Part shown: positions 52,371 through 61,083 of the stretch, piece after piece
Layout: each line of letters starts with the position of its first letter
Position numbering within the stretch: position 1 is the stretch's first letter
From: Marininema mesophilum
GTDB lineage: Bacteria; Bacillota; Bacilli; Thermoactinomycetales; DSM-45169
Reading direction: 5' to 3'
Length of the DNA stretch: 64,000 bases
Assembly: GCF_900106775.1 (NCBI RefSeq)
Contig: NZ_FNNQ01000007.1
Location: 1 to 64,000, forward strand
Notes under the pieces: generated by a model
The model's database searches: none
Told to the model about the DNA's origin: nothing
Seen by the model: the letters and a program-made list of their open reading frames with translations, nothing else
Program-made: the position numbers and the translations under genes

Positions 52371-52549
52371 GCGCCCGGAGGAAGTGACCTTGGGGTTGCA
52401 CCCGAAGGAAGTGCTGCTCTTGGGGTACGCCGGAAGTGCCATTGGGGTGCACTCGGAGGAGTGCCGGGGCACTTCAGCTGTGGGAGTGTCAAAATTGAGC
52501 TTTTATACTCAAAAGGGCCTCAAGGAGAATTCCTTGAGGCCCTTTTGTT
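52371..52549 (+). ncRNA. Candidate structured small RNA with tandem repeats
   Basis: An independent transcript between ftsH and a reverse-strand protease gene is suggested by a promoter, no convincing ORF, and a 16-bp perfect terminator stem at 52511-52546. It contains three to four imperfect repeats of about 25 nt, each with GGAAGTG (starts 52380, 52407, 52432; GGAGTG-like near 52457) and TTGGGGT (52390, 52420, 52442). GAAGTGCC pairs with GGCACTTC, and inside it GCACTC pairs with GAGTGC around a GGAG loop; CCTTGGGGT can pair with ACCCGAAGG. An overlapping ORF at 52360-52557 lacks a ribosome binding site. I recognise no known RNA family. Confidence 0.5.
52511..52549 (+). terminator. Terminator of the candidate small RNA
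   Basis: AAAAGGGCCTCAAGGA and TCCTTGAGGCCCTTTT pair perfectly (16 bp) around GAAT, then GTT. Confidence 0.88.
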
Positions 52550-52670
52550 CTGGGTAAAATCCAGATGCAATTTTATTACGTTTGCCTACGTGTTGGTGAG
52601 ATGGTCTTAGTAGAGTAGAATCATCCGTTTCTCTCTGTATAAAAAGTAACGATCCGGTCATTTTTTGTTA

Positions 52671-52711
52671 AAAAAAAACGGGGAGAAGCGAATGAAGCTT
52701 TCCCCGTTTAA
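52671..52711 (-). terminator. Terminator of the subtilase gene (reverse strand)
   Basis: On the reverse strand AAACGGGGA and CTCCCCGTTT pair, with an inner AAGC/GCTT stem, followed by a run of T (the A run at 52671-52678 of the forward strand). Confidence 0.88.
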
Positions 52712-52732
52712 TGATCTGATAGTTATGTGTTC

Positions 52733-53893
52733 TTATTTCTTAACAGCGTTAGCTGCGTTTACGCGACCATATTTCCAGTCAGAACCGGTGCCGTCTACTT
52801 TATCAGCGGAGCTTTCGATAGCTTTACGGACTTCGTCACCTTTTTTACCAGTGGAAGCAACGAGACCAGCTACACCAGCTACGTGAGGAGTAGCCATGGA
52901 AGTACCGGACATTTCTTCATACTTACCACCAGGAACAGTGGAGAGGATGTCAACGCCAGGAGCAGCTACATCTACCCAATCAGAACCGTAATTGGAAAAT
53001 TCAGCCTTTTTATCGCTCTTATCTGTTGCGCCAACAGCGATGGCTTTTTCGTTTGCACCTGGGTAGCCTGGATCTTTGGAGCCGTCGTTACCAGCAGCTG
53101 CTACAACAACAGAACCCTTATCAGCAGCATAGTTTACTGCATCTTCAACAACTTTGGAGTTCTCTGGGGAACCAAGGCTGAGGCTGATTACGCTTGAGCC
53201 AGCATCAGCTGCGTCTTTGATCCCTTTTGCAACGGTTTCGTTATCACCACTACCGTTTTCATCCAACACTTTAACAGCGTAGATGGTAACATCAGGAGCG
53301 ACACCAGCGATACCTTCGTTGTTGTTAGTGACAGCGCCGATAACACCAGCACAGTGAGTACCATGACCTTGGTCATCCTTCGGATCTTTATCGTTGTTGA
53401 TGTAGTCGCCACCTTTTTCTACTTTATCCTTGAGATCAGGGTGGGTGTAGTCAACACCGGTGTCTACAACTGCAACTTTTACGTCTTTTTTACCTTTGGT
53501 GGTTTCCCAAGCTTCAGGAGCTTTTATGGTTTGAGGACCGTACTGCTTGGAGAAGTCAGTATCGTTTGGATCAGCAGTTGCTTTGAAGGTGATTTTCTTC
53601 TCAGCGTAGGCTACGTTCGAATCCTTTTCAAACTTTTTGATAGCGTCCTTAGCGGAACCTTTAACCTCGACCGTTTTGAAATCCAGTCCTTCACTGCCGC
53701 CAGTTACTTTGGCATTCATGGACTCGTTGAGAGCAGAGATTTTGGAGCTTGTAGCACCACTCTTGTATTTCACAATGATTTCAGAACTTTTGGATGATGA
53801 TTTGTCCGGTGTTTGAGCGTTTACCTGAGCTAGAGTGGTAAATACACCTGCGGACAGTACAATTGCAGAAACAAAAAGTGCGGTCTTCTTCAT
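52733..53893 (-). CDS. Secreted subtilisin-like serine protease
   Basis: An extracellular S8 protease resembling thermitase/alkaline proteases. Signal peptide residues 1-26 (cleavage after VNA), then an I9-type propeptide (about 36-105), then the catalytic domain with D144 (DTGVD), H177 (GHGTH), the oxyanion N269 (AAGND) and S332 (GTSMATPH). 386 aa. ATG 53893 follows AAGGAG on the reverse strand; the frame opens 39 nt earlier without a site. A promoter-like TTGAAA-N18-TACAAT lies upstream. It interrupts the usual ftsH-coaX order. Confidence 0.92.
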   Translation of the reverse strand: MKKTALFVSAIVLSAGVFTTLAQVNAQTPDKSSSKSSEIIVKYKSGATSSKISALNESMNAKVTGGSEGLDFKTVEVKGSAKDAIKKFEKDSNVAYAEKKITFKATADPNDTDFSKQYGPQTIKAPEAWETTKGKKDVKVAVVDTGVDYTHPDLKDKVEKGGDYINNDKDPKDDQGHGTHCAGVIGAVTNNNEGIAGVAPDVTIYAVKVLDENGSGDNETVAKGIKDAADAGSSVISLSLGSPENSKVVEDAVNYAADKGSVVVAAAGNDGSKDPGYPGANEKAIAVGATDKSDKKAEFSNYGSDWVDVAAPGVDILSTVPGGKYEEMSGTSMATPHVAGVAGLVASTGKKGDEVRKAIESSADKVDGTGSDWKYGRVNAANAVKK

Positions 53894-54030
53894 CAAATCA
53901 CTCCTTATCACGGTTAAAGTGGTGTTGATCATTTATTATTGTAAATTATTTATTTTATTTTTTTCAACAATTTTGAGATAATTAATTTAAAAAAATAACT
54001 ATAAACCTCTTTTTATTGGGTTTAACAGGT

Positions 54031-54231
54031 ATGGAGAAAAGTTTGAAAATAGGCGTCCCCTGTGGGTTTTGGAAGCTTTTTCAACGTGAAAATGCTGTGG
54101 TATCAAGGATTTATCTCAAGGTGTCCATTTTGGATGATCAACATCATGACAGAATGGAGGAGGCACTCCATAAAAACAAACGGGAAAAGCAGGCTATTAT
54201 TGGGTTAATATTCCATTATAAAAATGGTTAA
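54031..54231 (+). CDS. Doubtful small ORF
   Basis: A 66-codon reading frame in an otherwise geneless stretch (53894-54325) between the subtilase and coaX. It has no convincing ribosome binding site (AACAGGT only), no hydrophobic segment and no motif that I recognise; its C-terminal half is Lys/His-rich. It may be chance. The surrounding bases are strongly AT-rich, especially 53930-54010. Confidence 0.15.
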   Translation: MEKSLKIGVPCGFWKLFQRENAVVSRIYLKVSILDDQHHDRMEEALHKNKREKQAIIGLIFHYKNG

Positions 54232-54325
54232 TTGTAAAAAAATAGTGTGATTGAAGTGGTTTAATGGGATTGAAATTGTTTAAATTAAGTCGAAATTTCT
54301 AGTGAATTCAGCATGATCCAGCCAT

Positions 54326-54354
54326 TTGAATTCCCTACTGAGCATTGCTATGAT
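54326..54354 (+). promoter_or_regulatory. coaX promoter
   Basis: TTGAAT (54326-54331), 17-nt spacer, TATGAT (54349-54354), about 37 nt upstream of the start codon. Confidence 0.7.
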
Positions 54355-54391
54355 GAAGTTGAACTTTTTTTGGAAAAGCAGGTGGGGCACC

Positions 54392-55156
54392 ATGCTGATG
54401 GTGATGGATGTTGGAAATACCCATATCTTTTTGGGCTTGTACCAGGGAGATGAGTTGGTCTATAACTGGAAAATCCATACAGACCGTCGCGCTACTGAAG
54501 ATGAATACGGAATGCGACTGAAGAGTTTATTTGAGCATGTAGGTGTTCGTTTATCTGAGATAAAAGGAGTTGCCATCTGTTCGGTGGTTCCGCCGCTTAT
54601 TTATGTGCTAAAAACATTGGTGCAGAAGTATTTTCATCGTATGCCGTTAATTGTCGGGCCAGGGGTTAAAACAGGGTTGAACATTCAATATGAAACACCA
54701 CGGGAAGTAGGGTCAGATCGGATAGTCAATTCTGTGGCTGCGCTTGATCGTTATGGTGCGCCGGTTATTGTGGTCGACTTTGGTACTGCGACTACTTTTT
54801 GCTTGATCGATGAAAAGGGATGCTATATCGGTGGGGCGATTACGCCTGGAATCCAAGTATCAACAGAGGCATTATACCGTCATGCATCCCAACTTACTCG
54901 GGTGGAAATCGTAAGGCCTGAGAATGTGTTGGGACGAAATACAATAAAAGCGATTCAAGCGGGAGTTTATTACGGGTATGTTGGTGCTGTGGATGGTATT
55001 GTGAGTCGGATGAAGGCACAGTTATCCGTACGTCCTACGGTAGTTGCAACAGGTGGGCTGGCTGAGTTGATCTGCGAAGAAACACAAACGATTGATGAAG
55101 TGGCTCCTTTGCTGACATTAGAGGGTCTGAAGCTGATTTATCAGCGAAATCATTGA
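54392..55156 (+). CDS. coaX: Type III pantothenate kinase
   Basis: First step of coenzyme A synthesis, with no feedback inhibition by CoA in this class. MDVGNTHIFLGLY (residues 4-16) is the phosphate-binding motif, SDRIVNSVAA and VDFGTATTFCLID carry the pantothenate and metal sites, and GGAITPGI is the second nucleotide motif. 254 aa from ATG 54392 after AGGTGGGG; the frame opens earlier through the promoter -35 and -10 boxes. Confidence 0.94.
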   Translation: MLMVMDVGNTHIFLGLYQGDELVYNWKIHTDRRATEDEYGMRLKSLFEHVGVRLSEIKGVAICSVVPPLIYVLKTLVQKYFHRMPLIVGPGVKTGLNIQYETPREVGSDRIVNSVAALDRYGAPVIVVDFGTATTFCLIDEKGCYIGGAITPGIQVSTEALYRHASQLTRVEIVRPENVLGRNTIKAIQAGVYYGYVGAVDGIVSRMKAQLSVRPTVVATGGLAELICEETQTIDEVAPLLTLEGLKLIYQRNH

Positions 55157-55291
55157 GTGAATCTAGCCAATATCGCTTTAAGGAGAACATTCCCGCTCCT
55201 ATGGGTTTCAAACTGGGATCAAACATCATCCTCCAAAGCGAGAGGGTTTCTTTTTGACTAAGGGTTTATCACTAGGAAGGTAGGGTAGGTT

Positions 55292-56176
55292 ATGAGTAAC
55301 GATTACGTGATCCGTGGTACAGCTTATGATGGACAGGTGCGGGCCTTTGCTGCGAGGAGCACCCAATTGGTCAGCGAAATGCAACGCCGGCACCAGACAT
55401 GGCCCGTTGTGAGTGCGGCACTTGGCCGGACAGCTACTGCTACGGCAATGATGGCGATGATGATGAAGAATCCCACAGATCGGTTGACGGTTCAGGTTAG
55501 AGGTGATGGACCGATTGGCCAAATTGTGGTCGATGGAGATGCCCAGGGCCATATCCGAGGGTATGTAGATAACCCAGCTGTAGATTTCCCGTTGAATAGC
55601 GTTGGTAAACTGGATGTTGCTCGTGCTGTGGGACAAGGAAGCCTGAACATCATACAGGATCTTGGCTTAAAAGATCCTTATCGCGGAAGCGTGAGCTTGG
55701 TTTCGGGGGAAATAGGTGATGACTTCACCTATTACTTAACGGTATCCGATCAAATTCCCTCCGCTGTGGGTGTAGGCGTATTGGTGGATCGGGATGCGTC
55801 GATTCTTCATGCGGGTGGATTTATTCTACAGATGATGCCAGGAGCAGATGATGGACTCAACGCACAGCTGGAGAAGCGTATTCAAGAGATGCCCTCAGTG
55901 ACGCAACAGATGCAAGCAGGAGCAGGGCCGGAGGAGATTTTGTACCGGTTACTTGGTGAAGAATGGAGCCTGCATCAAAAGCAAGAGGTATCTTTTCAAT
56001 GCCATTGTTCTCGTAAGCGAATTGAAAGTACATTGAGAAGCCTTGGTCCTAAGGAACTGTCAGATCTGATAGAGGAGCAAGGTCAGGCCGAGGTAATTTG
56101 TCATTTTTGTAATGAGGCGTATACCTTCACCCGTGAGCAATTAGAGGATATCAAGAGAGAATTAGAAGCGGAGTAA
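55292..56176 (+). CDS. hslO: Redox-regulated chaperone Hsp33
   Basis: Holdase activated by oxidation. The zinc switch is C237-H-C239 and C270-H-F-C273 (CxC...CxxC). The N-terminal core has FAARSTQLVSEMQRRH and TVQVRGDGPIGQIVVD. 294 aa. ATG after AGGTAGGGTAGG. It lies between coaX and cysK; the B. subtilis order coaX-hslO-yacD-cysK is kept except that the PpiC-type gene yacD is missing. Confidence 0.95.
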   Translation: MSNDYVIRGTAYDGQVRAFAARSTQLVSEMQRRHQTWPVVSAALGRTATATAMMAMMMKNPTDRLTVQVRGDGPIGQIVVDGDAQGHIRGYVDNPAVDFPLNSVGKLDVARAVGQGSLNIIQDLGLKDPYRGSVSLVSGEIGDDFTYYLTVSDQIPSAVGVGVLVDRDASILHAGGFILQMMPGADDGLNAQLEKRIQEMPSVTQQMQAGAGPEEILYRLLGEEWSLHQKQEVSFQCHCSRKRIESTLRSLGPKELSDLIEEQGQAEVICHFCNEAYTFTREQLEDIKRELEAE

Positions 56177-56237
56177 CCTTTTGCAGGCTAAATGTGGTGT
56201 TTTTAATCTGGAACGCTCCATCACCATGTGCTTTTGA

Positions 56238-56266
56238 TTGACAAAAGTGATGTTGCTGAATAAAAT
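56238..56266 (+). promoter_or_regulatory. cysK promoter
   Basis: TTGACA (56238-56243), 17-nt spacer, TAAAAT (56261-56266). No S-box leader is visible; a CymR site cannot be assigned. Confidence 0.8.
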
Positions 56267-56317
56267 AAACCATATATACCTACGGAACTACTTGGTTATC
56301 TTAGAGGAGGTTTTCTC

Positions 56318-57247
56318 ATGCGCGTAGCCGACAACATCTTACAATTGATCGGGGAAACCCCAGTCGTCAAACTGAACCGGATTGTAGGGAAGTCTGACGC
56401 TGATGTCTATCTGAAGCTGGAATACTTTAACCCTGGCAGTAGTGTGAAAGATCGTATTGCGTATAGCATGATTGTAGAGGCAGAACAACGAGGCGATCTA
56501 AAGCCAGGTTCTACAATTATCGAGCCTACAAGTGGTAATACCGGGATTGGTTTGGCGATGGTGGCTGCGGCAAAGGGATATCGTGCTCTATTGGTCATGC
56601 CAGAGACCATGAGTATGGAGCGGCGCAATCTTCTACGTGCCTATGGTGCTGAATTGGTTCTTACTCCTGGGCCGGAGGGTATGAAAGGTGCCATTGCAAG
56701 AGCAGAGGAAATCCAACAAGAGAACCCGGATTACTTTATGCCTCAACAATTTAACAACACGGACAATGTAAAGATTCATGAGGAGACGACAGGTCCTGAG
56801 TTGGTTCGTCAGATGGATGGTAAGATTGACGCCTTCGTTTCAGGAATTGGTACGGGTGGCACGATCACTGGAGCTGGAAAAGTATTGCGGGAGAAAATCC
56901 CTGGCATCGAGATTATCGCTTTGGAACCGACTGCTTCCCCTGTTCTCTCCGGTGGACAACCCGGTCCTCATAAAATTCAGGGAATCGGGGCGGGATTTGC
57001 GCCAAAAATCTTAGATACTAGCATCTATGATGAGGTACAGACGATCGACAATGAGGAGGCCTTTGCCTGGGCTCGCCGGTTGGCAAAGGAAGAGGGAATT
57101 CTCGGTGGTATCTCTTCTGGTGCGGCAGTAGCGGTTGCCATGAAGGTTGCCCGGCGACTCGGTGCAGGGAAACGGGTGGTTGCAGTTATTCCGTCCAATG
57201 GTGAGCGTTATCTCACCACTGAGCTATATCAGTTTGATGAGGAGTAA
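56318..57247 (+). CDS. cysK: Cysteine synthase A
   Basis: O-acetylserine sulfhydrylase, a fold-type II PLP enzyme. K44 in GSSVKDR binds PLP; TSGNTGIGLA near residue 72 is the substrate loop; the phosphate-binding GTGGTITG follows at about 178-185, and GGISSGAAV lies near the C-terminus. 309 aa. ATG after GAGGAGG. It has its own promoter and terminator. Confidence 0.96.
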   Translation: MRVADNILQLIGETPVVKLNRIVGKSDADVYLKLEYFNPGSSVKDRIAYSMIVEAEQRGDLKPGSTIIEPTSGNTGIGLAMVAAAKGYRALLVMPETMSMERRNLLRAYGAELVLTPGPEGMKGAIARAEEIQQENPDYFMPQQFNNTDNVKIHEETTGPELVRQMDGKIDAFVSGIGTGGTITGAGKVLREKIPGIEIIALEPTASPVLSGGQPGPHKIQGIGAGFAPKILDTSIYDEVQTIDNEEAFAWARRLAKEEGILGGISSGAAVAVAMKVARRLGAGKRVVAVIPSNGERYLTTELYQFDEE

Positions 57248-57255
57248 ATAGTCAA

Positions 57256-57283
57256 GGAGAGCCTGTGAGGGCTCTCTTTTTTA
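57256..57283 (+). terminator. Terminator after cysK
   Basis: GAGAGCC and GGCTCTC pair perfectly, followed by TTTTTT. Confidence 0.9.
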
Positions 57284-57386
57284 TAAAAACTAAACGGAGC
57301 ATATCAACCGGCAATTGGAAGGGTTTTTCAGCAGGGAACTCTTTTTTCCCTATGAGTTTTGGTGTAAACTAATGGGAAGGATAATG

Positions 57387-57442
57387 CCCTTTTACCCTAT
57401 CATGAGGAAAGAAGTCTTCTTCAGGGAAGAATGGGTAAAGGG
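57387..57442 (+). promoter_or_regulatory. Hairpin in the pabA leader
   Basis: CCCTTTTACCC and GGGTAAAGGG pair (one bulged T) across a purine-rich loop. It lies 80 nt before pabA and just before the GAG/TAG repeats at 57475-57520; no promoter is obvious in 57284-57386. Confidence 0.5.
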
Positions 57443-57474
57443 ATGGTTAAGGTGTTTACACTATCGATGATGGT

Positions 57475-57520
57475 TAGTCAAGAGAAGTAGAGACGAGATA
57501 GTTGAGAGGAGACGAGATAG
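57475..57520 (+). promoter_or_regulatory. GAG/TAG repeat over the pabA ribosome binding site (candidate TRAP site)
   Basis: The bases just before pabA contain TAG 57475, GAG 57482, TAG 57488, GAG 57495, TAG 57499, GAG 57504, GAG 57509, GAG 57514 and TAG 57518. Four GAG triplets show two-base gaps where TRAP needs them, and the block includes the Shine-Dalgarno AGGAG. In B. subtilis tryptophan-bound TRAP represses this gene (trpG/pabA) by binding such repeats. Some gaps here are 1 or 4 nt, so binding is not certain. Confidence 0.5.
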
Positions 57521-57522
57521 AG

Positions 57523-58104
57523 ATGATCTTAGTAATCGACAACTACGATTCGTTTACGTATAACTTGGTGCAATACCTTGGTGAATTGGGTGAAGAGATT
57601 CAGGTATATCGAAACGACCGGATTACGGTGGAGGAAGTAGAGGCAATATCCCCTGACGCTGTGCTAATCTCACCTGGCCCAGGTAATCCTGATGAGGCAG
57701 GTATTAGCTTAGATTTGGTGCGTCAGTTAGCTGGCAAGCTCCCGATCCTGGGTGTCTGCCTTGGACATCAGGTGATCGTCCAGGCCTTTGGGGGGCGGGT
57801 AGTGCGTGCTTCACGGCTGATGCATGGGAAAACCTCGCCTGTTTTTCATGATGGGAAGACACTCTTCACTGAAATACACTCTCCATTTCGAGCCAATCGC
57901 TATCACTCACTCATTCTAGAACGAGAGAGTATTCCTCCTGAATTTGAAATTAGTGCGGAGACCACCGAAGGGGAAGTGATGGCGATCCGTCATCGCGAAT
58001 TTCCACTCGAGGGTGTACAGTTCCACCCGGAATCGATCCTGACGGAGGATGGTAAGCGGATGTTGGCTAATTTCCTTGCAACATATCGAACAATACCTGT
58101 ATGA
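57523..58104 (+). CDS. pabA: Glutamine amidotransferase, aminodeoxychorismate/anthranilate synthase component II
   Basis: Supplies ammonia from glutamine for 4-amino-4-deoxychorismate (folate) and, in Bacillus, also for anthranilate (tryptophan). MILVIDNYDSFTYNL start, ISPGPGNPDEAG, nucleophile C79 in GVCLGHQ, and the His/Glu pair in VQFHPES. 193 aa from ATG 57523. pabB and pabC, which flank it in B. subtilis, are absent here, so its synthase partner must be encoded elsewhere. Confidence 0.94.
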   Translation: MILVIDNYDSFTYNLVQYLGELGEEIQVYRNDRITVEEVEAISPDAVLISPGPGNPDEAGISLDLVRQLAGKLPILGVCLGHQVIVQAFGGRVVRASRLMHGKTSPVFHDGKTLFTEIHSPFRANRYHSLILERESIPPEFEISAETTEGEVMAIRHREFPLEGVQFHPESILTEDGKRMLANFLATYRTIPV

Positions 58105-58219
58105 CAGGCTCACTCCTTTGATTACGGTGCATCGATTGTAAAAGGGCATCCTGGATCAGGAGATCTATTCTACGGTTTCAATTGCAAGTCAGAGCGAAGT
58201 ATTGAAGGAGATTCTACTC

Positions 58220-59074
58220 ATGACGCAATCGATGGGAGTGTTACCGACTCCCCTTTCAGGTCCGCTCCAAGTGGGTCCATATTCCTTACCTATTCATGAG
58301 CGTACCATCGTTATGGGAATCCTCAATGTGACTCCGGATTCCTTCTCAGATGGAGGGCGTTATCATCGACTAGATGTAGCGGTAGCCCATGCTCAAGAAA
58401 TGGTAAAGGCAGGGGCGGATATCATCGATGTGGGCGGGGAATCCACCCGACCCGGCCATCAGTCCGTTTCTTGCGAGGAAGAAATGGAACGGGTGCTTCC
58501 TGTGATCGAGCGACTTACTCAGGAAGTAGATCTGCCGATTTCCATCGATACCTATAAAGCACAAACTGCTCGCTATGCAGTGAAGGCAGGCGCACACATC
58601 ATCAATGATATATGGGGGATGAAGAAAGATCCCTTGATGGCGCAGGTTGTTGCTGAGTTGGATGTGCCCGTCATCCTGATGCATAATCGGGAGAAGACGG
58701 GCTACAACCATTTGCTGGACGAAATATGCCAGGAATTGATGGAGAGTGTCGCGCTTGCCCATGCGGCGGGTGTACAGGGAAACCGAATTCTGCTCGACCC
58801 TGGAATCGGATTTGCGAAGACGAACGAGGACAATCTCGCTGTCATGGGTCAGTTGGAGCGCATCGTCGGTCTTGGTTACCCTGTGCTCCTGGGCACATCA
58901 CGTAAATCGATGATTGGCAACACACTAGGTCTACCAGTAACCGAGCGTATCGAAGGAACTGCGGCTACCGTGACCCTGGGAATTACTAAGGGTTGTCAGA
59001 TGATCCGGATTCATGATGTGAAGGAAATGGTCCGTGTAGCGCGGATGACCGATGCGATGGTGCGAGCGGTGTGA
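58220..59074 (+). CDS. folP: Dihydropteroate synthase
   Basis: Joins p-aminobenzoate to 6-hydroxymethyl-7,8-dihydropterin pyrophosphate; the sulfonamide target. GILNVTPDSFSDGG (about residues 34-47), DVGGESTRPG, INDIWGM and LGTSRKSMIG are the family motifs. 284 aa. ATG 58220 is 10 nt after AAGGAG; the frame opens 18 nt earlier through that site. Overlaps folB by 4 nt. Confidence 0.95.
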   Translation: MTQSMGVLPTPLSGPLQVGPYSLPIHERTIVMGILNVTPDSFSDGGRYHRLDVAVAHAQEMVKAGADIIDVGGESTRPGHQSVSCEEEMERVLPVIERLTQEVDLPISIDTYKAQTARYAVKAGAHIINDIWGMKKDPLMAQVVAELDVPVILMHNREKTGYNHLLDEICQELMESVALAHAAGVQGNRILLDPGIGFAKTNEDNLAVMGQLERIVGLGYPVLLGTSRKSMIGNTLGLPVTERIEGTAATVTLGITKGCQMIRIHDVKEMVRVARMTDAMVRAV

Positions 59075-59448
59075 GAGGAGTGAGTAGGATAGATACGATC
59101 TTTTTTAACAAATTGGCCTTTTACGCATACCATGGGGCATTTGCCGAAGAGAATCGCCTTGGTCAGCGATTCTTAGTGGATCTGGAGTTATCCAAGGATT
59201 TAAAGCCTGCTGCGGATGCGGATGATCTGGAACTTACGGTCAATTATGCCTCAGTTTATGAGGTGGTTAAGGGAGTCGTCGAAGGAAATACTTACACCCT
59301 CGTGGAGACGCTCGCAGAAACAATCGCTGACCATATTCTCACGAATTTCCCTGTGCTTGAGGTGCGCGTTCGTGTGACCAAGCCGGATCCACCGATCCCA
59401 GGTCACTACGAGTCCGTAGGGGTGGGGATCCACCGGGGGAGAACATGA
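59071..59448 (+). CDS. folB: Dihydroneopterin aldolase
   Basis: Splits dihydroneopterin to the hydroxymethylpterin used by FolK. FYAYHGAFAEEN (about residues 17-28) and KPDPPIPGHYESVGV near the C-terminus are diagnostic. 125 aa from the GTG overlapping the folP stop; GTG 59080, next to GAGAGGAG, is an alternative and nearer the usual N-terminus. The folP-folB-folK overlaps indicate coupled translation. Confidence 0.93.
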   Translation: MRGVSRIDTIFFNKLAFYAYHGAFAEENRLGQRFLVDLELSKDLKPAADADDLELTVNYASVYEVVKGVVEGNTYTLVETLAETIADHILTNFPVLEVRVRVTKPDPPIPGHYESVGVGIHRGRT

Positions 59449-60002
59449 CCAAGAAGACAGCGTATATTGGTCTTGGAACCAACCTGGGTGATCGGCTAGC
59501 TTATCTCACGGATGCCCTGCACCATTTGGATAATCGTCCAGGACTCCGAGTGACTGGGATCTCTCCGGTCTATGAGACAGAGCCATGGGGCTTACGAGAT
59601 CAGCCTGACTTTTTAAACCTGTGTGCCGCCCTTGAAACCATTCGTACTCCAGAGGAATTACTGCAGGATCTACTTGCGGTGGAGAAGGAGCTTCATCGTG
59701 TGCGTAAGGTACGCTGGGGTCCGAGAACAATTGATTTAGATCTTCTCTTATATGGAGATGAGATCATTCAAGAGGAGGGCCTGAGAGTTCCCCACCCTCG
59801 GATGACAACCCGTTCCTTTGTTCTCGCCCCCCTTGCGGATCTTGCTCCCGATGTGATAGTCCCAGGTACACAAAAAAGTGTCGCCAAGTGGAGAGCGGAA
59901 CAAGTGGAGAAGGGGGAGAACGAGGAGTTAGTCTGTTTAGGCCATCCATTGTCTTGGTTACCTAGGGATAGCTCACCTATGAACTCTCTCGATCAGAAAT
60001 GA
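59445..60002 (+). CDS. folK: HPPK, hydroxymethyldihydropterin pyrophosphokinase
   Basis: Transfers pyrophosphate from ATP to the pterin. AYIGLGTNLGDR near the start, YETEPWG, and GPRTIDLDLLLYGD with RVPHPRM are the family motifs. 185 aa, with a C-terminal extension of about 25 residues beyond the usual end. ATG overlaps the folB stop. dusB follows after 40 nt; yazB of B. subtilis is absent. Confidence 0.94.
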   Translation: MTKKTAYIGLGTNLGDRLAYLTDALHHLDNRPGLRVTGISPVYETEPWGLRDQPDFLNLCAALETIRTPEELLQDLLAVEKELHRVRKVRWGPRTIDLDLLLYGDEIIQEEGLRVPHPRMTTRSFVLAPLADLAPDVIVPGTQKSVAKWRAEQVEKGENEELVCLGHPLSWLPRDSSPMNSLDQK

Positions 60003-60042
60003 GCTTCAAGAAAACCGATCCATATGAAGGAGGTGTGAAGGG

Positions 60043-61041
60043 ATGAAATTAAAAATCGGCTCTGTGGAAACACAGAACAATGTTGTGCTGGCTCCGATGG
60101 CCGGCGTATGTAACCCGGCTTTTCGTCTCATCGCCAAGGAATTTGGCACAGGCCTCGTCTGCGCTGAGATGGTGAGCGATAAGGCGATCATCCATGGGAA
60201 TGAACGAACCAAGCAGATGCTCTATGTCGATGAGCGGGAAAAACCCCTCTCCCTTCAAATCTTTGGCGGAGATAAAGCTTCCCTTGTAGAGGCCGCTCGT
60301 GTCGTCGACAAGCAGACCAATGCGGACATCATCGATATCAACATGGGATGTCCTGTACCGAAGGTGACCAAATGTGATGCGGGAGCCCGCTGGCTTCTCA
60401 ATCCCGATAAGATTGAGGAGATGGTTTCGGCGGTAGTGGATGTAGTGGATAAGCCGGTTACGGTGAAGATGCGCATCGGCTGGGATGAGGAGCATATCTA
60501 TGCTGTTGAGAATGCACAGCGCGTGGAGCGAGCTGGTGGGCAAGCGGTATCCGTTCATGGTCGTACCCGGGTACAGATGTATACCGGTAAAGCGGATTGG
60601 GACATTATTCGCCAGGTGAAGGAAGCGGTCAATATCCCAGTGATTGGCAATGGAGACGTACAGACGCCAGAAGATGCCCGGCGCATGTTGGATACCACCG
60701 GGTGCGACGGGGTCATGATCGGGCGGGCGGCTTTGGGGAATCCATGGATGCTGTACCGCACCATTCATTATTTGACCAATGGAGAGCTGGCACCAGAGCC
60801 TAGTTCACGTGAGAAAATCGATATCGCCATTCTTCATATGGATCGGCTAATCGCCCTTCGGGGAGAAGATGTAGCGGTGCGCGAAATGCGCAAACATGCT
60901 GCCTGGTATCTACGTGGATTACGTGGCGGCGCCCGGATTAAGGATCAGGTGAACGAACAAGTGACACGGGACGGGATGGCGAAGGTATTGGCGGACTTTG
61001 TCACTGGTTTAGAAGAGCGTAAAAAGGTAGTTCCCGCTTAA
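60043..61041 (+). CDS. dusB: tRNA-dihydrouridine synthase
   Basis: Flavoenzyme reducing uridine to dihydrouridine in tRNA. LAPMAGVCNPAFR near residue 20, NMGCPVPKVTK with the catalytic Cys, VKMRIGWD, VHGRTRVQMYTG and GNGDV are typical of the TIM-barrel Dus family. 332 aa. ATG after AAGGAGG. folK-dusB-lysS matches the B. subtilis order. Confidence 0.95.
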   Translation: MKLKIGSVETQNNVVLAPMAGVCNPAFRLIAKEFGTGLVCAEMVSDKAIIHGNERTKQMLYVDEREKPLSLQIFGGDKASLVEAARVVDKQTNADIIDINMGCPVPKVTKCDAGARWLLNPDKIEEMVSAVVDVVDKPVTVKMRIGWDEEHIYAVENAQRVERAGGQAVSVHGRTRVQMYTGKADWDIIRQVKEAVNIPVIGNGDVQTPEDARRMLDTTGCDGVMIGRAALGNPWMLYRTIHYLTNGELAPEPSSREKIDIAILHMDRLIALRGEDVAVREMRKHAAWYLRGLRGGARIKDQVNEQVTRDGMAKVLADFVTGLEERKKVVPA

Positions 61042-61083
61042 AGAATTGTAGCTCTTAAGACACCTCTTTACGTTATTTTCTCC

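Noticed and set aside
52299..52610. A 103-aa forward ORF across the small RNA candidate
   Set aside because: It runs through the promoter, the repeats and the terminator stem, has no ribosome binding site and no recognisable domain.
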